Positions 53,481 to 57,959 of a DNA stretch of 57,959 nt are shown here, one piece after another. The position numbers were made by a program, and so were the translations under genes. Each line of letters begins with the position of its first letter. The stretch's first letter is position 1. The notes below the pieces were generated by a model. That model made no database searches. It was not told the DNA's origin and saw only the letters and a list, made by a program, of their open reading frames with translations. Source of the DNA: an uncultured Bacteroidales bacterium (lineage in GTDB: Bacteria; Bacteroidota; Bacteroidia; Bacteroidales; UBA4417); NCBI GenBank assembly GCA_903913645.1, contig CAIWMA010000313.1, positions 1 to 57,959 of the forward strand, given 5' to 3'.

Positions 53481-54044
53481 TTTGACCCTCCTTTTTAAAA
53501 TTTACACATTTAATATTTGATTTGTTTTATTTTTCCAGAAGAATTATATGCTTTTGTTATTATGATTTCCCTGGTATACCATCAATCGGTATAGTATTGT
53601 AAGGATTTTTAATTAAAACTTTGATAGCCCTCAGATATTACGGTTTAACCAGTAATAGATTCATTGTTTTATTACACATGCCAAATAGAAAGAAAACAGC
53701 GAAGGTGTTTCAATCAATGGTTCACCATACGTCATATTTAAGGTTTGGGAAACCATTTTGAATCTTTCATATTTCAAGAATATACTGTTCAGTGAGCATG
53801 CCGTTTTTATCCTGTTAGATGTACATAACAATTGTCCTATTACGAAAGAAAAAGAAATTATTTTATTCATTTGCCGTTAGTCGTGTGTAGAATGCAAATA
53901 ACTGAATATTTTATTATATTCTATATCGTGTAAAAACATGATATTTGTTTCCAGGATTAAAATCATGGAAAAAGGGGAGGCAAACTGATTCTTTAATGGT
54001 TTAATTTGCAATCTCGGAATATGGAATTATTTAATAAATGAAAA
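53481..54044. other. 564-bp intergenic region between divergent units
   Basis: The region between the T9SS operon (minus) and the TPR kinase (plus). A 69-codon minus-strand ORF at 53661-53870 lacks family signs and a ribosome site, so I do not call it. A GGTATACC palindrome occurs near 53571. No terminator or RNA gene is clear. Confidence 0.5.
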
Positions 54045-56096
54045 ATGAGAAAAAGTATTTGTCAAAAATCTTCCTTCGTAAAATTAATAACTGAGAATAA
54101 TCCTTACCGGAACTTATTTCCCTTCAGGAAAAATCATATTTACGCGGTATGCCTGCTTTTAATCGCTACCCATAGTGCTGCACTTGGACAAAATTCCTTT
54201 CTGGATAGCCTTAGAACTAAAATTCAGATTGAAAAGAATGATACTGAAAAAGTGCGCATGCTGGTTCAGTTAGGAAACAGGATACGGGTTACGGATACTG
54301 TTGAAAGCTGGAAAAACCAAAAAGAAATAATGCAAATTGCCAAATCAACCGGAAATGAGTTTTTCCTGGGGCAATCCTATTTCCTTGCTGCAACTCTGTT
54401 AATTGACAAGCAACCTATTCAGTCAATTGTTAATTATGAGAAAGCTATTAAAATATTCTCAAAATATCCGGCTAACCGAAGAGCTGCAACCTCACTTGCC
54501 TCGGCATACGTAAACCTCGGCCTGATACATTACAGGAATACCGATTCGGAAAGTGCTATTTATTACTATTTGAAAGCAGAAGAGGATTATCTGAAAAACG
54601 ATCCTTATAACACTGACCTGGCAATACTTTACAGTAATTTATCCATTGTTTACGGTACAATCAATAAATATGACGAAGCTCTGAATTATAGCAAGAAAGG
54701 ACTGGACAGGGCCCGAAAGGGAAAAGACAGGTTAAACCTGATGAATGCCTTATATGCGCATGGAGGCAACCTCGTGAATGCAAAGCGGGGTGATGCCGGA
54801 CTTGCATTACTTGATTCTGCGAAGAAAATGGCCCTGGAGATGAATGAACCTAATATAATCTACGCAACTGATTTTATGAAGGCTATGTATTTCTATAATA
54901 CCAAGCAATTTCGTACAGCTATTGCCTATTACACCAGTTGTCTCGAATTTGCCAGGAAGTACAATTCAACACCTGATATTGGCAACAATTTCCTGAATAT
55001 CGCAGGGAATGAGGCTGAATTGAAATTATCCCGTCAGGCAGCGGCACACCTTGATTCATCGGCCAAATACATTGATTATTCAAAGCCAAGTGTGACAAAA
55101 CAAATGTATTTCGAAAACTATGCTGAAGTATATAAGCAATTGGGAAATTTCACAAAAGCATTTGCATATAAGGATTCAGTAGGTGTTATAAAAGAATTAA
55201 TGTACCAGGCTGATAATATTAAACAACTTGAATTCAGGCAAGCCAGGTATAAATACGAAAAACAACAAAGTGAAATCAACCAGTTGGAAGATGACAAAGA
55301 AATTCAGCTGATGTCAATACATCATAAAAACATGCTCAACTATTTCCTGATAGCCAGTGCAATTACACTGCTTATTATCTCTCTGCTCACGTACCGTAAT
55401 TACAGGCAAAAGCAAAAGTTGCAACAGCAACGAATAATTGAACTCGAAAAAGAAAAACAACTTGAAGCCGCAGAAGCAGTAGTGAAAGGAGAAGAACAGG
55501 AACGAACCCGACTTGCAAAAGATTTACACGATGGTTTGGGTGGAATGCTTAGCGGAATAAAATACTCATTTACTACTATGAAAGGCAATTTGGTAATGAC
55601 GCCTGAAAACCATCAGGCTTTTGAACGCAGCATGGATATGCTTGACAGTTCAATCAGGGAAATGCGCAGGGTGGCTCATAATATGATGCCCGAAGCACTT
55701 ATAAGGTTTGGTTTGGACACGGCTCTGAATGATTTTTGCAACGACATTAATCAAAGCGGTGCTTTAAAAATTAGCTACCAATCAATTGGAATGGAAGGTG
55801 TTACAATAGATCAGACTATCTCTATCACGCTGTACCGGATTGTACAGGAATTGATAAACAACACCATGAAACATGCCGGCGCCACATCCGCCATTGTGCA
55901 AATCACAAAATCGAACGAGCAGCTTTCGGTTACTGTTGAAGATGATGGCAAAGGATTTGACACAAATATTCTGAAGACGAACAAAGGAATCGGATGGATA
56001 AATATTCAAAACCGCGTTGAATTCCTGAAAGGCAAACTGGATATCAGGTCGAAAGCTGGCGAAGGGACTTCGGTTCAGATAGAATTACTCACTTAA
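54045..56096 (+). CDS. TPR-containing NarL-type sensor histidine kinase
   Basis: 683 residues. Signal-anchor-like segment near 32-48, then TPR-type repeats (about 60-390) with YVNLGLIHYRNTDSESAIYY, YSNLSIVYGTINKYDEALNY and YTSCLEFARKY, a membrane helix (about 425-445, FLIASAITLLIISLL), a coiled coil rich in Gln/Glu, HisKA_3 with His495 in RTRLAKDLHDGLGGMLSGI, and HATPase with DDGKGFD and GIGWINIQNRVEFLKG. The TPR sensor is periplasmic in this Bacteroidota type. It is followed about 200 bp later by its probable LuxR-type response regulator. Confidence 0.92.
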   Translation: MRKSICQKSSFVKLITENNPYRNLFPFRKNHIYAVCLLLIATHSAALGQNSFLDSLRTKIQIEKNDTEKVRMLVQLGNRIRVTDTVESWKNQKEIMQIAKSTGNEFFLGQSYFLAATLLIDKQPIQSIVNYEKAIKIFSKYPANRRAATSLASAYVNLGLIHYRNTDSESAIYYYLKAEEDYLKNDPYNTDLAILYSNLSIVYGTINKYDEALNYSKKGLDRARKGKDRLNLMNALYAHGGNLVNAKRGDAGLALLDSAKKMALEMNEPNIIYATDFMKAMYFYNTKQFRTAIAYYTSCLEFARKYNSTPDIGNNFLNIAGNEAELKLSRQAAAHLDSSAKYIDYSKPSVTKQMYFENYAEVYKQLGNFTKAFAYKDSVGVIKELMYQADNIKQLEFRQARYKYEKQQSEINQLEDDKEIQLMSIHHKNMLNYFLIASAITLLIISLLTYRNYRQKQKLQQQRIIELEKEKQLEAAEAVVKGEEQERTRLAKDLHDGLGGMLSGIKYSFTTMKGNLVMTPENHQAFERSMDMLDSSIREMRRVAHNMMPEALIRFGLDTALNDFCNDINQSGALKISYQSIGMEGVTIDQTISITLYRIVQELINNTMKHAGATSAIVQITKSNEQLSVTVEDDGKGFDTNILKTNKGIGWINIQNRVEFLKGKLDIRSKAGEGTSVQIELLT

Positions 56097-56290
56097 TTTG
56101 CGTAATCGTGATGTATGGAACAGCAAAAATGGTCATAATCATTTAATTCCTTTGTTGGAAATAGTAGCTGAAAGACCGCTGATGGAAGTCAGAAGAAGAC
56201 AGAAATCATGAATTAAACAATTCACCTCTCGCCAACCTCCATGTCTCCCCTCTCCCCTCCTGAAAACCTTTAACAGTAAATTAAAGTAAA

Positions 56291-56908
56291 ATGGCTATTA
56301 AAATCTTTATTGCTGACGATCATTATATGGTGGTGGAAGGTATCCGGTCGATGCTGCTCCAGGAGAAAAACATTGAATGGATGGGACACGCGATGACAGC
56401 CTCATCCTGCATGGCATTTTTAAAACAGCAGCAACCGGATGTGTTGCTACTCGATATTAACCTGCCTGATAAAAGCGGTATTGATTTGTGCAAAGAAATC
56501 AAAGAAAAATATCCATCTATTTATATCGTCGGACTAAGTTCCTTTAACCAGCAAAGTTATATTCAAAAAATGATGCTCAACGGGGCTTCGGGATATGTTT
56601 TGAAAAATGCCACGCGTGAAGAGGTTATTAACGCTATAGAAACCGTGATTAAAGGTGAAACGTTTTTGAGCAATGAAGCTTTTGTGACGATGCGGGAAAA
56701 TAAAGATGCGGAAATTCCTGTTATAACCCGAAGGGAAAAGGAGGTTCTGCAGTTAATTGCCGAAGGATTGATAAATAAAGAGATTGCCGAAAAGCTTTTC
56801 ATAAGTACTACAACCGTTGATACACATCGAAATAGCCTGCTTTCGAAATTTGATGTAAAAAATACCGCAAACCTGATTCGCCTGGCGGCTCAATTCCATT
56901 TAATTTAA
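56291..56908 (+). CDS. NarL/LuxR-type response regulator
   Basis: 205 residues. Receiver with the acid pocket IADDH, Asp55 in VLLLDINLPDKSG, and Lys in YVLKNATREEV; then a LuxR helix-turn-helix at the C-terminus: VITRREKEVLQLIAEGLINK, EIAEKLFISTTTVDTHR and NSLLSKFDVKNTANLIRLA. Paired by position with the kinase at 54045. DNA-binding transcription factor with unknown targets; the surface-protein operon diverging upstream of the kinase is a candidate, by inference only. Confidence 0.93.
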   Translation: MAIKIFIADDHYMVVEGIRSMLLQEKNIEWMGHAMTASSCMAFLKQQQPDVLLLDINLPDKSGIDLCKEIKEKYPSIYIVGLSSFNQQSYIQKMMLNGASGYVLKNATREEVINAIETVIKGETFLSNEAFVTMRENKDAEIPVITRREKEVLQLIAEGLINKEIAEKLFISTTTVDTHRNSLLSKFDVKNTANLIRLAAQFHLI

Positions 56909-57108
56909 ATTATAAATTTGCTTTAACAAACTAATATTCAACTATTTAATTTATTAATCATTTATACTAAAAATTTCACTTCATTCTGTCAAGAGTGAAA
57001 AAATATGGTAATTTAGCTGCAGGTTACCACCTTCTCAAAACAGGTAAAGCGATAACCACAAGTATCTTATTATCTGAATAATAGACCCATCAATAATCAC
57101 TATTTTTT

Positions 57109-57959
57109 ATGAAAGCTTTAGTAAAACTTCGCCCCGGAAAGGGAATTTGGATGGAAGAAGTTCCTGTTCCAAAAATCGGAATAAATGATGTATTGATACA
57201 AATCAAAAAAACAGCCATTTGCGGCACCGATTTACATATTTACAAATGGGATGAATGGTCGGCACGAACTATCAAAACACCGATGACCATCGGCCATGAA
57301 TATGTTGGTGTAATTGTAGATAAAGGCCGTGGTGTAAAAAACATTCAGATTGGAGACCGGGTAACCGGTGAAGGCCATATTGCCTGCGGCCATTGCCGTA
57401 ACTGCCGTCGAGGGAAACTCCATGTTTGCGAAAACACAATTGGAATTGGAGTAAACCGTGATGGTTCTTTTGCAGAATTCCTGTCGTTGCCTGCCGAAAA
57501 TGTAGTTCATCTGGATGCACGTATTACCGATGAAATGGCTTCCATCATGGATCCGTTTGGCAATGCAACCCATACAGCTTTATCATTTCCATTGATTGGT
57601 GAAGATGTGCTGATAACCGGTGCAGGATTAATAGGAACAATGGCTACAGCTATTTGTCGCTTCGCCGGTGCCCGAAATATTGTAGTAAGTGATTTGAGCG
57701 ATTACCGCCTGGCAATTGCAAAAAAAATGGGAGCCACACTTTGCATCAATCCGCTTAAAGGTGAAACTATTGAACAGGCTATTAAGGATCTGCATATGCG
57801 AGGATTTGATATCGGTCTGGAAATGTCTGGCTCACCTACTGCCTTCGAAAGCATGATCGAAAACATGTACAATGGTTCCAAAATAGCGCTTTTGGGTATT
57901 TTGCCAAACACAACCACTGTAAAATGGGATAAAATAATTTTCAAAGCATTGACATTGAA
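57109..57959 (+). CDS. tdh: L-threonine 3-dehydrogenase, 3' end outside window
   Basis: Open from ATG 57109 to the window end (283 codons, no stop seen). A zinc-dependent medium-chain dehydrogenase closest to Tdh: catalytic zinc site AICGTDLHIYKWDEWS and TIGHEYVGVI, GDRVTGEGHIACGHCRNCRR with structural-zinc Cys, NTIGIGVNRDGSFAEFLSLP (typical of Tdh), IMDPFGNATHTAL and the Rossmann motif LITGAGLIGTMATAI. It oxidises threonine to 2-amino-3-ketobutyrate with NAD; a Kbl partner would be expected just beyond the window. Cytoplasmic. Confidence 0.9.
   Translation, partial: MKALVKLRPGKGIWMEEVPVPKIGINDVLIQIKKTAICGTDLHIYKWDEWSARTIKTPMTIGHEYVGVIVDKGRGVKNIQIGDRVTGEGHIACGHCRNCRRGKLHVCENTIGIGVNRDGSFAEFLSLPAENVVHLDARITDEMASIMDPFGNATHTALSFPLIGEDVLITGAGLIGTMATAICRFAGARNIVVSDLSDYRLAIAKKMGATLCINPLKGETIEQAIKDLHMRGFDIGLEMSGSPTAFESMIENMYNGSKIALLGILPNTTTVKWDKIIFKALTL

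Noticed and set aside
53661-53870. 69-codon minus-strand ORF in the spacer before the TPR kinase
   Set aside because: No ribosome site, no recognisable family, AT-rich context; most likely chance.
56909-57108. Inverted repeat TGGTAA / TTACCA near 57004-57027 as an operator
   Set aside because: Only 6-bp arms with a 12-nt gap; too weak to call in AT-rich DNA.

Overview
The window comes from a Bacteroidota genome, most likely an anaerobic or facultative member of class Bacteroidia. This rests on a SusC/SusD pair, type IX secretion (T9SS) C-terminal sorting domains, the shared N-terminal module '[10 protein letters not shown]', AT-rich spacers that mostly lack strong Shine-Dalgarno sites, and Bacteroidota-type hypothetical families. 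I cannot name the genus. No tRNA, rRNA, CRISPR array or intact insertion sequence was seen.

Region 1 (about 0.1-24.4 kb, all minus strand) is a polysaccharide-utilisation-like locus. In transcription order it reads: C69 dipeptidase, family 31 glycosidase with an atypical active-site motif, DUF5107/TPR protein, DUF6067 (GH123-like) glycosidase-type protein, GH101 endo-alpha-N-acetylgalactosaminidase, SusC, SusD, a likely terminator, arylsulfate sulfotransferase, small lipoprotein, ChrA transporter and PAPS-type sulfotransferase. GH101, the GalNAcase-like GH31 and a peptidase together suggest breakdown of mucin-type O-glycopeptides.

Region 2 (24.6-40.6 kb) is mostly plus strand. It holds GMP reductase, a GH43-like enzyme, an AraC regulator with a degenerate kinase-like N-terminus, a patch of duplicated and decaying SnoaL-like and small lipoprotein genes, a formylglycine-generating-enzyme relative lacking one catalytic Cys, an NmrA-like reductase, a TolB-like T9SS cargo protein, a GNAT, a DUF418 protein, a small membrane protein, a YdeI-like protein, a MORN-repeat protein and (minus strand) an archaemetzincin.

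Region 3 (40.8-48.8 kb, minus strand) is the most unusual part. It is a six-gene cluster: a PstS-like domain fused through a membrane helix to a GcvH-like domain, a Tat-exported four-cluster ferredoxin (HybA-like), a NrfD/HybB-like quinone-interacting membrane protein, a second membrane-anchored GcvH-like protein, a histidine kinase with c-type haem motifs in its sensor domain, and a sigma-54-dependent NtrC-type regulator. No catalytic oxidoreductase subunit is present. A near-consensus -24/-12 element precedes the first gene. I read it as a redox-sensing, self-regulated membrane electron-transfer module of unknown substrate.

Region 4 (49.2-53.5 kb, minus strand) encodes surface proteins: a collagen-like repeat protein, a tail-fibre-like repeat protein, a T9SS protein, and a decayed C-terminal pseudogene of the tail-fibre-like family. 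Region 5 (54.0-57.96 kb, plus strand) holds a TPR histidine kinase, its NarL-type response regulator, and an L-threonine 3-dehydrogenase gene cut off by the window end.
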